From contig NZ_FRAX01000004.1 in NCBI RefSeq assembly GCF_900142465.1, positions 124,001-188,000 on the forward strand: DNA of 64,000 nucleotides. Direction: 5' to 3'. Shown here in pieces: positions 57,339 through 64,000 of this stretch. The number at the start of each line of letters is the position of its first letter. Position 1 is the stretch's first letter. The stretch comes from Fibrobacter sp. UWH6 (GTDB lineage: Bacteria > Fibrobacterota > Fibrobacteria > Fibrobacterales > Fibrobacteraceae). Both the position numbers and the translations under genes were made by a program. Under the pieces are notes generated by a model. The model made no database searches, was not told the DNA's origin, and saw only the letters and a program-made list of their open reading frames with translations.

Positions 57339-58868
57339 ATGACCAAATATCGCGAAATACTCCGACTGAAGCACCTTGGCTTCAGCGAGCGAAATATCGC
57401 AAGGAATGCGGGGGTATCCCGCAATACAGTGAAGCGCGTCGCCCAGGCAGCTTCGGCGAACAATATTGACTGGAAAACGGCCGAACAGATGGACGACGCG
57501 ACGATAGAGAATCGTCTCTTCCCGAATCGGAAAACGTCGGAGCCAGCCCATACCATAGACTTCGAATATATCCGCAAGGAGCTGATGCGCAACGGGGTCA
57601 CCAAGAAACTCCTGTGGACGGAATACTGCGAGAGCTGCAGGCTATGCAACCGGGAACCGCTGATGTATTCCCAGTTCTGTTACTACATCCAGCAGGAGGA
57701 ACAAAAACGCAGGGCAACCATGCACATCCCTCGCCGTCCAGCAGAAATGGTGGAAGTGGACTGGGCGGGCGATCCGGCCCACATAATAGATCCCGACACA
57801 GGAGAACTCCTGAACGCCTACCTGTTCGTCGCCACGCTTCCTTACAGCCAGTACACCTACGTGGAGGCGTTCCTTGACGAAAAGACCAGAAACTGGATCA
57901 GGGCGCATGTGCACATGTACGAGTTCTTCGGAGGGGTGACGACGATGCTCGTTCCTGACAACTGCACTACGGCAGTGAATCACGCGCGAAGCGACTGGTA
58001 CACGGCCGCTCTGAACCGGACCTATGGCGAGATGGCGGAACACTATGGCACGGCGGTAGTCCCGGCAAGGGTGAGGCACCCGAAGGACAAGGCCAGCGTA
58101 GAGGGGAACGTGGGCAAGATATCCTCATGGATAACAGCAGCCCTCCGTAACGAGGAGTTCTTCTCGCTTGCGGAACTCAATGCTGCCATAAGGAACCGTC
58201 TCGACCAGTTCAATGCGAGGCCCTTCCAGAAGAAGGAATGCAGCAGGCAGGAGATCTTCGAGAACGAGGAGCGTCCGCAGCTAAGGCCCCTGCCCGCCAC
58301 ACCCTTCGAGATTGCGGAATGGAAGACATCCACCGTCCAGTTCAACTACCACATCGTCCTGGATGGCATGTACTACTCCGTCCCCTATCAGTATATAAAA
58401 AAGCAGGTGGAGTCACGGTTGACCGACTCCACTGTGGAGGTGTATTACGAGCATGAACGGATCGCCAGCCACGCAAGGCTTCACGGAAGGCCGAGCCAAT
58501 ACTCCACGGTAAAATCCCATAGCCACCAGGGATACCTGGAATGGGACGGAGAACGGTTCCGCCGCTGGGCCACCGGGGTGGGTGAAAATACAGCCGCCGT
58601 GATAAACGCCCTGCTGTCGGGAAGCTCCGCTGAACAGCAGTCCTACAGGTCCTGCATGGGGGTACTGAAACTGGGCAAGCGTCACGGCAACGCCATGCTT
58701 GAGTGGGCCTGTGAGAGAACTCTACGATACACAAGCAGACCAAGCTACAAGAATATCCGGGATCTACTGCTGTGCGGAAGTGACAGGCCGCAGACGAAGC
58801 CTGACGGGGAAAAAGGGTCTCGTCGAGGAATCACCCGCGGAGCGAGAAACTACGGAGGAAGCAAGTGA
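57339..58868 (+). CDS. istA: IS21 transposase IstA
   Basis: A 509-residue transposase. An N-terminal helix-turn-helix (LKHLGFSERNIARNAGVSRN, then TVKRVAQA) is followed by an integrase core with the DDE-type acids in MVEVDWAGDPAHI, TMLVPDNCTTAVN and the region HPKDKASVEGNVG. The Mu-type C-terminal part follows. The length is normal and there is no break, so the element may still be active. It begins at ATG 57339 after GGAGGTCTC and ends with a 4-base overlap with istB (GTGA). Confidence 0.93.
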   Translation: MTKYREILRLKHLGFSERNIARNAGVSRNTVKRVAQAASANNIDWKTAEQMDDATIENRLFPNRKTSEPAHTIDFEYIRKELMRNGVTKKLLWTEYCESCRLCNREPLMYSQFCYYIQQEEQKRRATMHIPRRPAEMVEVDWAGDPAHIIDPDTGELLNAYLFVATLPYSQYTYVEAFLDEKTRNWIRAHVHMYEFFGGVTTMLVPDNCTTAVNHARSDWYTAALNRTYGEMAEHYGTAVVPARVRHPKDKASVEGNVGKISSWITAALRNEEFFSLAELNAAIRNRLDQFNARPFQKKECSRQEIFENEERPQLRPLPATPFEIAEWKTSTVQFNYHIVLDGMYYSVPYQYIKKQVESRLTDSTVEVYYEHERIASHARLHGRPSQYSTVKSHSHQGYLEWDGERFRRWATGVGENTAAVINALLSGSSAEQQSYRSCMGVLKLGKRHGNAMLEWACERTLRYTSRPSYKNIRDLLLCGSDRPQTKPDGEKGSRRGITRGARNYGGSK

Positions 58869-59641
58869 ACAACAGCAGTACAATCGACAAGCTGATAGAA
58901 ATGCGCATGACCACCATGTCGGACATGTTCGTCAACCAGCAAAAGGACCCGAACATGGCGGGAATCCCCTTCGAGGAACGCTTCGGCATGCTGGTCGATG
59001 CCGAATACGCCAGCCGCAAGAGCCACGCCCTGGAGCGCCTGGTAAAGAGAGCCGAACAGGAACAGAATGACGCCAGCATAGCCGCGCTGGACTATCACTC
59101 CGGACGCAAGCTGAACAAGGCTCTCATCCAGAAACTGGCCAGCTGCGAGTACATCTCGCAATACAGGAACATCTTCATCACTGGAGCAACAGGCAGCGGG
59201 AAGACATATCTCGCATGTGCCTTCGGGATGGAGGCTTGCAAGCGGTTCTACTCCGTAAAGTTCACGAGGTTGCCCGACCTTCTGATAGACCTGTCGGCCG
59301 CGGAGGATCGGCGTACGCTTGAAAACGCCCTGCAGAAATACACCAAGCCCACGCTCCTGATCATCGATGAATGGCTTCTGTTCAAGTTGCGGGAAAATGA
59401 GGCGAGGTTGCTCCTGGAGGTAATCCACAAGAGACGCAGGAAGTCTTCGACCATATTCTGTTCGCAGTTCGAGGAGAAGGACTGGTATGACCAGATATGC
59501 GAAGGTGAAAGTACGCTTGCGGATGCTATAATGGACCGGATATCCTTCGACTCCTACAAGATAAACATCGAGTACGTCGACAAGTCCGTTGACAAATCCA
59601 TGCGAGAAGTGTATGGGCTGAACCCTTCTGAAGCACAATAA
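58865..59641 (+). CDS. istB: IS21 helper ATPase IstB
   Basis: A 258-residue DnaC/IstB-type AAA+ ATPase. Walker A is GATGSGKT (in FITGATGSGKTYLACAFG), Walker B is LLIIDEW, and ends with SIMDRI-like ADAIMDRISFDSYKI. It chooses the target and stimulates IstA. GTG start at 58865 overlaps the istA stop. Confidence 0.92.
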   Translation: MNNSSTIDKLIEMRMTTMSDMFVNQQKDPNMAGIPFEERFGMLVDAEYASRKSHALERLVKRAEQEQNDASIAALDYHSGRKLNKALIQKLASCEYISQYRNIFITGATGSGKTYLACAFGMEACKRFYSVKFTRLPDLLIDLSAAEDRRTLENALQKYTKPTLLIIDEWLLFKLRENEARLLLEVIHKRRRKSSTIFCSQFEEKDWYDQICEGESTLADAIMDRISFDSYKINIEYVDKSVDKSMREVYGLNPSEAQ

Positions 59642-59650
59642 CCCTAAAAC

Positions 59651-59723
59651 AGGTGGCTCCGTCAGACCGGACTAGTGGCTCTCACTTCTCCGGACTGGCG
59701 GCTCCGCCGCTCCGGAATAATCA
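59651..59723 (-). repeat. Right terminal repeats of the IS21 element
   Basis: Two inverted copies of the 15-base unit (CCGGACTAGTGGCTC at 59667-59681 and CCGGACTGGCGGCTC at 59690-59704) precede the end CCGGAATAATCA. Confidence 0.85.
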
Positions 59724-59917
59724 TCTTCGTCGTTAATTCGCAGTTCTTGACAACGAATGCCAATGGATGACATCGGTCGACTTTGCGGCATTGACAAAGG
59801 TAAACCTGATTGTAACAAGCGAAGTAAGTATCCTGTTTCAATTCTGGCTTTTTGAGACAACGGCGGAGATTTTGGTTGGGATATCAACCATGCCAAAGGT
59901 TTATGTTTTGGACTCAT
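59724..59917 (-). pseudogene. HigB/RelE-like toxin gene cut by the IS21 element
   Basis: The 5' part of a Gp49-like (HigB/RelE superfamily) toxin gene, read leftward from ATG 59917. KHKPLAWLISQPKSPPLSQK, ARIETGYLLRLLQSGLPLSM and MPQSRPMSSIGIRCQELRIN carry the family phrase SMPxSRPMxSIGxRCxELRI. The frame reaches the IS21 end at 59723 and then runs into the element. The C-terminal part of the toxin (with its catalytic residues) and any antitoxin are missing from the other side of the element. Confidence 0.75.
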
Positions 59918-59923
59918 TAAATA

Positions 59924-59941
59924 TATGTCATTTTTGACATA
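59924..59941. promoter_or_regulatory. Palindromic operator-like site upstream of the broken toxin gene
   Basis: TATGTCA-TTTT-TGACATA, a perfect 7-base inverted repeat 6 bases upstream of the toxin ATG. This is the usual place and shape for a toxin-antitoxin autorepression site. Confidence 0.6.
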
Positions 59942-60133
59942 ATATCGAGAGCTCTACGTTGATCATCTGGGGCCGGCCTCCCCATAGGGTTCCTGTCGCC
60001 AGGCAAATAAACTAAGGCGATGACGGTGGGTTCCTTTTGTGAAAATTGGACTAAAGTATCTGGTTGGAATGACTTTTTTTTTGTGTGTTTGTATATATGC
60101 CGTCTTACACTGTTTATACATTGACTGAATGTG
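59942..60133. other. Intergenic region without a clear gene
   Basis: No supported gene. It holds a GC-rich palindromic core around GGGGCCGGCCTCCCC (about 59970) and a run of nine T near 60072. Confidence 0.5.
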
Positions 60134-60163
60134 AAAAACTCATCCGCTTTCGCGAATGAGTTT
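60134..60163 (-). terminator. Terminator of the small minus-strand gene at 60189
   Basis: A 12-base stem with a single G-T pair (AAACTCATCCGC / GCGAATGAGTTT) and a TTTC loop. The A-run upstream (60134-60138) becomes a U-run on the minus strand. Confidence 0.75.
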
Positions 60164-60188
60164 CTTTTTCTCCTTCTTTTTTATGGCT

Positions 60189-60533
60189 TTACTTTACGTC
60201 ATCTAGTTTCAAGTCGTTGATGAGCGTTGTGCCGCTAATGGTGTAGTGGGCTATCATCGAGGCGTCACTTGTGTATCGGAACTGCTCGCCACCTTCCTTA
60301 TCCTTGCCCAAGACGACATCTGCGTGCAGACGGACGTTGGCTCCTTCGGGGATGCCGGTTTCGGAGAGGTTGATTGTCCTTTCCCCGGCTGCGCAAATGT
60401 CGTGGTAGCCGGAGGGTTCGTACACTCCCGAACTGTTGTCGGATTCCGGGTCATTCCAGTTGATTCGCATTCTAACAACGAATGCACCAGAATTCTTCAG
60501 CGTGATTGCCTTGATGTGCTTGATTTTTGCCAT
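60189..60533 (-). CDS. Small beta-rich protein, family not recognised
   Basis: A 114-residue protein without signal peptide or membrane segment. It reads as a beta-sandwich: HIKAITLKNSGAFVVRMRIN, DICAAGERTINLSETGIPEG, ANVRLHADVVLGKDKEGGEQ and a last ISGTTLINDL. The run 'GERTINLSETGIPEGA' is distinctive but I cannot tie it to a named family. On the minus strand its ATG is preceded by AAGGAG, and it has its own terminator, so it is a single-gene unit. It lies just after the IS21 scar. Confidence 0.6.
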   Translation of the reverse strand: MAKIKHIKAITLKNSGAFVVRMRINWNDPESDNSSGVYEPSGYHDICAAGERTINLSETGIPEGANVRLHADVVLGKDKEGGEQFRYTSDASMIAHYTISGTTLINDLKLDDVK

Positions 60534-60664
60534 TTTATTCTCCTTCTTAGGCGTGTTTTTAACTAGGAATGTGTAGAGATTCCCATGGGGTGTTTTTCGG
60601 AATAGGGGATGCTTGCGCGCCCCCTATATTTTTTGAGGTGTAGTTTCTTTATTGGGGTTTGGAC

Positions 60665-61780
60665 CTAGATCTTGCTAAAATCGGTCAACTGTTCGTGGGG
60701 CAGGTTTTCATCTGCACGATTCAGGTGGACCTTGCCGATTTTTTTGACATTTTCAATGTTGAAGCATAGGTCGTTGGGGGTTACGAACATGGCCTGCATC
60801 TCTCGAGCGTTCTTGATCATGTCCTTAATCGAGGTGAAGGTAAATCCCAGCACTTCCATGAGCGTTTTCAGCAAGTTTTCGATGGCGCTGCTGAGTGCGT
60901 TTCCCTTTAGCATCATGACGCGGTTACTGCGGTCGCTTTCGACGATCTCTTTTGCGAGGTCTTCAAGATTGGCAACAGGTTCTTTTGGGGCCACAGCCTG
61001 GTGGAATGCCTCTGTCTTGAAATCGTATTCTGCGGCATGTTCTGCGTACAAATCCAGGAGTGTATTGGCCTTTCTGCGGTTTTGGTTGAGCAGCCCCTTC
61101 TTGGAGGTGCGGCAACTCAAATCGGCGTCCTTTGTCAGTTTCAGCTTAAATTTGCGATTCTTCTTTGAGGCATCCAAATAGCACTGGTAAACCAGGGACG
61201 AACAGACCATGGTGTAATTGTGTCGATATTTATCGTCTAACAGTTTTTTTAATTCAGCGGCAAGGCATCTGAGAAGTGCGATGATGATGGATTGCTTGAT
61301 CCCTGCCTGGGAATGGTCCTTGTAAAGGAGGATTAGGGCCAGGAATACCAAGTCGGCGTAGGGGTAGGGGAGGTCCTGTTCCACGTATCCCTTGGCGGCT
61401 GCAAGAACGGGGGCCATTTCCTTATCGGAATAGAAACTGCTCTTGTTGCCAATTTTAGAAGTCTTGATCAGGCGACTGACATAAGCAACGCGATCTTCGG
61501 GATTACTGGTTACCTTATGACCCTGGATTCCGGTGGATCCTGCGTCAGTTAGGGCTTCAACGGGCCCATGCTGATAGAATAATGCTCCGTGAGAAACCCA
61601 GGAGTTGGTGAAACAGAGGATCAACTTGGTGATAAGGGATTCTTCTCCCTCGCCACTGAATGCCAAAATGTCGCCGGGGCGTAGGTCTTCCAGAGGAATT
61701 ATCTTAGTGTAATAATCGTCGGGCTTCTTGCCGGTGATTTTTTTTAGGTAGGTGTCAATCTTTTTGCTGTTCTCTTCCAT
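60665..61780 (-). CDS. Permuted papain-fold (YiiX/NlpC-P60-like) protein
   Basis: A 371-residue protein. The N-terminal half (about 25-215) matches YiiX-like permuted papain-fold enzymes: DLRPGDILAFSGEGEESLIT, then WVSHGALFYQHGP with the catalytic His, and MVCSSLVYQCYLDA with the catalytic Cys. Such proteins act on amide or ester bonds, in peptidoglycan or lipid. The C-terminal 160 residues are helical and unassigned. It has no clear signal peptide. It is separate from the LuxR-like gene by 82 bases. Confidence 0.7.
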   Translation of the reverse strand: MEENSKKIDTYLKKITGKKPDDYYTKIIPLEDLRPGDILAFSGEGEESLITKLILCFTNSWVSHGALFYQHGPVEALTDAGSTGIQGHKVTSNPEDRVAYVSRLIKTSKIGNKSSFYSDKEMAPVLAAAKGYVEQDLPYPYADLVFLALILLYKDHSQAGIKQSIIIALLRCLAAELKKLLDDKYRHNYTMVCSSLVYQCYLDASKKNRKFKLKLTKDADLSCRTSKKGLLNQNRRKANTLLDLYAEHAAEYDFKTEAFHQAVAPKEPVANLEDLAKEIVESDRSNRVMMLKGNALSSAIENLLKTLMEVLGFTFTSIKDMIKNAREMQAMFVTPNDLCFNIENVKKIGKVHLNRADENLPHEQLTDFSKI

Positions 61781-61862
61781 TTTTAGGTTTCCTTTGCTGA
61801 TGTTTCAAAGATAACCCCTGGTAGTATGGTTCGTCCATCACTCAAATGGGTGATTTTTAGCA

Positions 61863-63221
61863 TTAGTCTAGATTCCACAATAGGCTAATAAAGCATTCCT
61901 GCTGCTCTTCAGTAACGCCTTTCAGGAATTCCTTTACGTCGTTTTTCTTGAAATTAGGGTGGTATTCCCTGAGTTTTTGCACATGCTTGTGGCTTTCTTT
62001 CAAGTTGCCCTTCTTATTGTTGCAGGCGATCATGAAGAGGCGGGCGAATGGAGTCTCGGGGTGGATCATCAAGACCTGCTGAGAAATGAGTTCGCATTTC
62101 TCGTATTCGTCCTGTAGCAGGTAGATAAAGGATTTGGCGATAAGTTGGAATGGTTGCTGATTTACATCGGGAATGTAGAGACTGTTTTCGTCTAAAAGCT
62201 TCAGGGCTTCTTTTTGCTTGCCTACCAGCAGGAAGATTTGCGTCAGGTATCTTCGTGCCATGACGTCCTGAGGATTTGCTTCCAGGATTTGCTCGAAATA
62301 GGCTATGGCGTCGCTCTTGTTGCCTATTAGGATGTTGTAGAGGGCCATCATGAACTGCGAATAGGCGGAATAGGGTGTGTTCCGCATGGCCTCGCAGGCC
62401 AACGCCCCGATTTTGGACGTGTAAATTGTCGCGTCAACCCAGTTTTCGATGATGGCTGTGTAATAGACGTTGGCTAGAGTGTATGCGAGATAACCGTTTC
62501 CTTTCTGGGAGTCGAGAATGGATTGCAGACTTGATTCGCATTTCGAAAATTCGTCCCTGTTGCGATTTTCCATCATTACGTTTGCGAAGCTGGAAGCGTA
62601 CCACCAATCGGATTTTAGATCCGAATTTTCGGCGTACTTGGACGCTGCCGAAATGGTCATGTTGCGGAAAATCTGTATGGCGATGCGGGCTGCGAAAAGT
62701 TTGATCTCGTCTTCTGACTTGATCTTTTGAAGATTGGACCAAAGCAAGGTTGAAGATTCATCTTGGTAAAGAGTGATGAATAGAGAGTCGCCGGAACCAT
62801 GAGTAGCTGTAAGTTTAATCTGGTAATCCGTGCCGTTGTTAATTTCTTCAGGAGGAACGACCTGTATTTTGAAAATATGGTATTGGTGCAGCGCCTCGAT
62901 CGTTGCGCAGACGACGCTGTAGGCTAGGGGAGTGCTTTCGAGAATGGAATTTTTTTCAAAGGCTACGACAATCTCTCTCTTGTTTGGCGATTGAGAAGAT
63001 GGACGCTGGCTAAAGTTCTCTTCTGTCAAATCAATCGATGCGGCTTCAGTCCTGTTAGTTACATCAAGAATCTTGTAGATGTTCGCTAGATGGGTTTTTA
63101 CCGTATTTTCTGAAATGTTCAGAGTACGGCAAATTTCCCCGTTTGTTAATCCCCTTCGCAGCAGATTTAAGACTTCAAGTTGCCGGGATGATAATTCCTC
63201 TTTTTTTGATTTTCCAAACAT
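61863..63221 (-). CDS. LuxR-type HTH regulator with TPR C-terminus
   Basis: A 452-residue protein. The DNA-binding domain is at the N-terminus: SSRQLEVLNLLRRGLTNGEI, CRTLNISENTVKTHLANIYK, ILDVTNRTEA (residues about 9-65), the usual LuxR/GerE helix-turn-helix. The rest (about 230-450) consists of TPR-like helical repeats, for example KSDAIAYFEQILEANPQDVM, ARRYLTQIFLLVGKQKEALK and a middle sensor-like part (about 90-200). Most LuxR proteins have the HTH at the C-terminus, so the order here is unusual. ATG at 63221 is used; TTG at 63239 is an alternative. Confidence 0.78.
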   Translation of the reverse strand: MFGKSKKEELSSRQLEVLNLLRRGLTNGEICRTLNISENTVKTHLANIYKILDVTNRTEAASIDLTEENFSQRPSSQSPNKREIVVAFEKNSILESTPLAYSVVCATIEALHQYHIFKIQVVPPEEINNGTDYQIKLTATHGSGDSLFITLYQDESSTLLWSNLQKIKSEDEIKLFAARIAIQIFRNMTISAASKYAENSDLKSDWWYASSFANVMMENRNRDEFSKCESSLQSILDSQKGNGYLAYTLANVYYTAIIENWVDATIYTSKIGALACEAMRNTPYSAYSQFMMALYNILIGNKSDAIAYFEQILEANPQDVMARRYLTQIFLLVGKQKEALKLLDENSLYIPDVNQQPFQLIAKSFIYLLQDEYEKCELISQQVLMIHPETPFARLFMIACNNKKGNLKESHKHVQKLREYHPNFKKNDVKEFLKGVTEEQQECFISLLWNLD

Positions 63222-63410
63222 GAGGCAAAATTTAGCCAAAATGTATGTTTTTTTGTAGAAAGTAATAGAATTTATGCGTAAAATTTTTGTTTTGTTGTGA
63301 AAATAATTTTTTGCATATTTTAAATAAAATGTTTAACTAGTACGTTGTATGACAAATGTATAGCTAATGTATGACGATGCGAGTGTGCTCGTTGCAGTGA
63401 ACCTTTAAAA
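63222..63410. promoter_or_regulatory. AT-rich region upstream of the LuxR-like gene
   Basis: About 190 bases, very AT-rich, which hold no supported gene and should contain the promoter of the leftward regulator gene. Confidence 0.35.
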
Positions 63411-63443
63411 AAGGAAAGCCAGACGAGACGCCTGGCTTTTTGT
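63411..63443 (-). terminator. Terminator of the partial gene at the window end
   Basis: AAAGCCAG (63415-63422) pairs with CTGGCTTT (63432-63439). T's follow on both sides, so it can act on the minus strand, where the gene ends at 63461. Confidence 0.75.
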
Positions 63444-63460
63444 GTGCGATAAGAGTTTTC

Positions 63461-64000
63461 CTATTTCAGGATAATGCTCTTGCCGCTGGCGATACCGTTC
63501 TGCTTGACAGACATGATATAACGACCTGCCGGAACCTTTGCGGAATTCCAGTTGATGCTGTGGGAACCCGGCTGGAGGTTTTCGGTGGTGATGCTGGCGT
63601 AAGAATGGCCGTCAACACCGATAAGGTTGATTTCGACCTTGCCTTCGGAGAGCAGTTCTACATTCATGGCAGTACGGCTTATACCCTTGATTGCGACTCC
63701 AGAAGGTGCTGCAATGGGGACGTTGACCATGTTTTCGGCAACCACGGGCTTTGCTTCAGAAGCGGCTTCCTTAGTTGCAGAGGATCCTGTCATCCATGCG
63801 ATTCGGTAGTCGGTATCTGCCGATCCTGAAATGATGTTCTTGATGCGGCTGATGTAATCATCGCTCAGGTTGAAGAAATTCCAGGAGTTGTTGTTACGGG
63901 TGTCTTCGTCATCAACATGCAGGGTGCTCTTGGATATATTAGATGATGCCGTGGGATTTGCGAAGATACCGTAAGTGCTTGCGAAAGGATAGCTTCTGCC
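63461..64000 (-). CDS. Secreted protein with T9SS-like sorting domain, C-terminal part
   Basis: The last 179 codons of a gene whose start lies beyond the window. Residues near the left of this part (TYGIFANPTASSNISKSTLH; DTRNNNSWNFFNLSDDYISR) look like the end of a surface or polysaccharide-acting enzyme, too short to name. After an Ala/Glu-rich linker, the final 80 residues read VEINLIGVDGHSYASITTEN, LQPGSHSINWNSAKVPAGRY, IMSVKQNGIASGKSIILK, which is the usual pattern of type IX secretion sorting domains. Such domains direct the protein to the cell surface. Confidence 0.7.
   Translation of the reverse strand, partial: GRSYPFASTYGIFANPTASSNISKSTLHVDDEDTRNNNSWNFFNLSDDYISRIKNIISGSADTDYRIAWMTGSSATKEAASEAKPVVAENMVNVPIAAPSGVAIKGISRTAMNVELLSEGKVEINLIGVDGHSYASITTENLQPGSHSINWNSAKVPAGRYIMSVKQNGIASGKSIILK

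Larger units (their letters stand above)
57169..59723 (+). mobile_element. IS21-family insertion sequence
   Basis: A complete element of about 2.55 kb. Its ends are inverted copies of TGATTATTCCGG (57169-57180, and 59712-59723 in reverse). Inside each end are further repeats of the GAGCCACC-N-TCCGG type, as usual for the multiple transposase-binding sites of IS21 elements. It holds istA and istB, which overlap by four bases. I see no matching target duplication: TTTTGAAA lies to the left and TCTTCGTC to the right, so the flanks may have been rearranged afterwards. Both genes are intact. Confidence 0.9.

Noticed and set aside
57339-58743. Minus-strand frames opposite istA (for example 57642-58079)
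   Set aside because: They are shadows of a certain transposase gene in GC-rich sequence.

Overview
The window looks like a chromosomal stretch of a Fibrobacter-type bacterium (phylum Fibrobacterota). It carries proteins with the FISUMP domain (the Fibrobacter succinogenes major paralogous domain), short lipoproteins with Ser/Asp-rich linkers after the lipobox cysteine, and a secreted protein with a C-terminal domain like those used by type IX secretion. No rRNA, tRNA or CRISPR array was seen. Base composition is balanced over most of the window, but it becomes clearly AT-richer from about 35.4 kb to 56.2 kb.

Left part (1-9.2 kb): the end of a CytX-like permease, a lipoprotein, a NirJ2/AhbD-like radical SAM protein, a tail-anchored coiled-coil protein and TadA. 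A compact same-strand block of six genes (2828-8544) follows. It encodes a lipoprotein, a beta-helix-like exported protein, and a MotA/ZorA-like plus MotB/ZorB-like stator pair flanked by two unrecognised soluble proteins. The MotA-like protein has a very long cytoplasmic tail. The block is followed by a frameshifted FISUMP remnant.

Aryl-polyene region (9.2-27.9 kb): two divergent operons. The leftward one encodes a methyltransferase, a ketoacyl synthase/chain-length-factor-like protein, a PlsC-type acyltransferase and a lipoprotein, with argH directly behind. The rightward one encodes two acyl carrier proteins, a three-part fusion (membrane domain, acyl-AMP ligase, hot-dog dehydratase), a glycosyltransferase, an LpxL-like acyltransferase, an aromatic amino acid ammonia lyase, a thioesterase, a LolA-like carrier, an MMPL exporter, a DUF3261-like lipoprotein, two ketoacyl synthases, a dehydratase and a FabG reductase. 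The layout fits a pathway in which an aryl starter is made by the lyase, activated, loaded on a carrier protein, extended to a polyene and moved to the outer membrane.

Middle (27.9-35.4 kb): a radical SAM protein, two FISUMP lipoproteins (one with a collagen-like Gly-X-Y tract), a phosphodiesterase, a TauE/SafE permease and mdh, whose codon use suggests strong expression. A lone DinJ/RelB-like antitoxin gene, too short for usual ORF lists, lies just before the next block.

Contractile injection system (36.0-56.2 kb): one long, tightly overlapping transcription unit encodes an extracellular-type contractile injection system (eCIS). It has a Pvc16-like cap, sheath, two tube proteins, a DUF5908-like small protein, LysM hub, VgrG-like spike, PAAR tip, gp25, two large baseplate proteins, a fibre-like protein, the CIS tape measure and an AAA+ ATPase. 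Next come a large membrane protein with a degenerate GH18-like domain, two small unknown genes and two DUF4157-led cargo proteins. One cargo carries an alpha/beta-hydrolase (lipase-like) C-terminus, and the other an unrecognised C-terminus.

Right end (56.2-64 kb): a scar region with a decayed DUF1016/PDDEXK nuclease gene, an intact IS21-family element (istA, istB) whose right end cuts a HigB/RelE-like toxin gene, then a small unknown protein, a permuted-papain-like protein, a LuxR-HTH/TPR regulator and the 3' end of a secreted protein.
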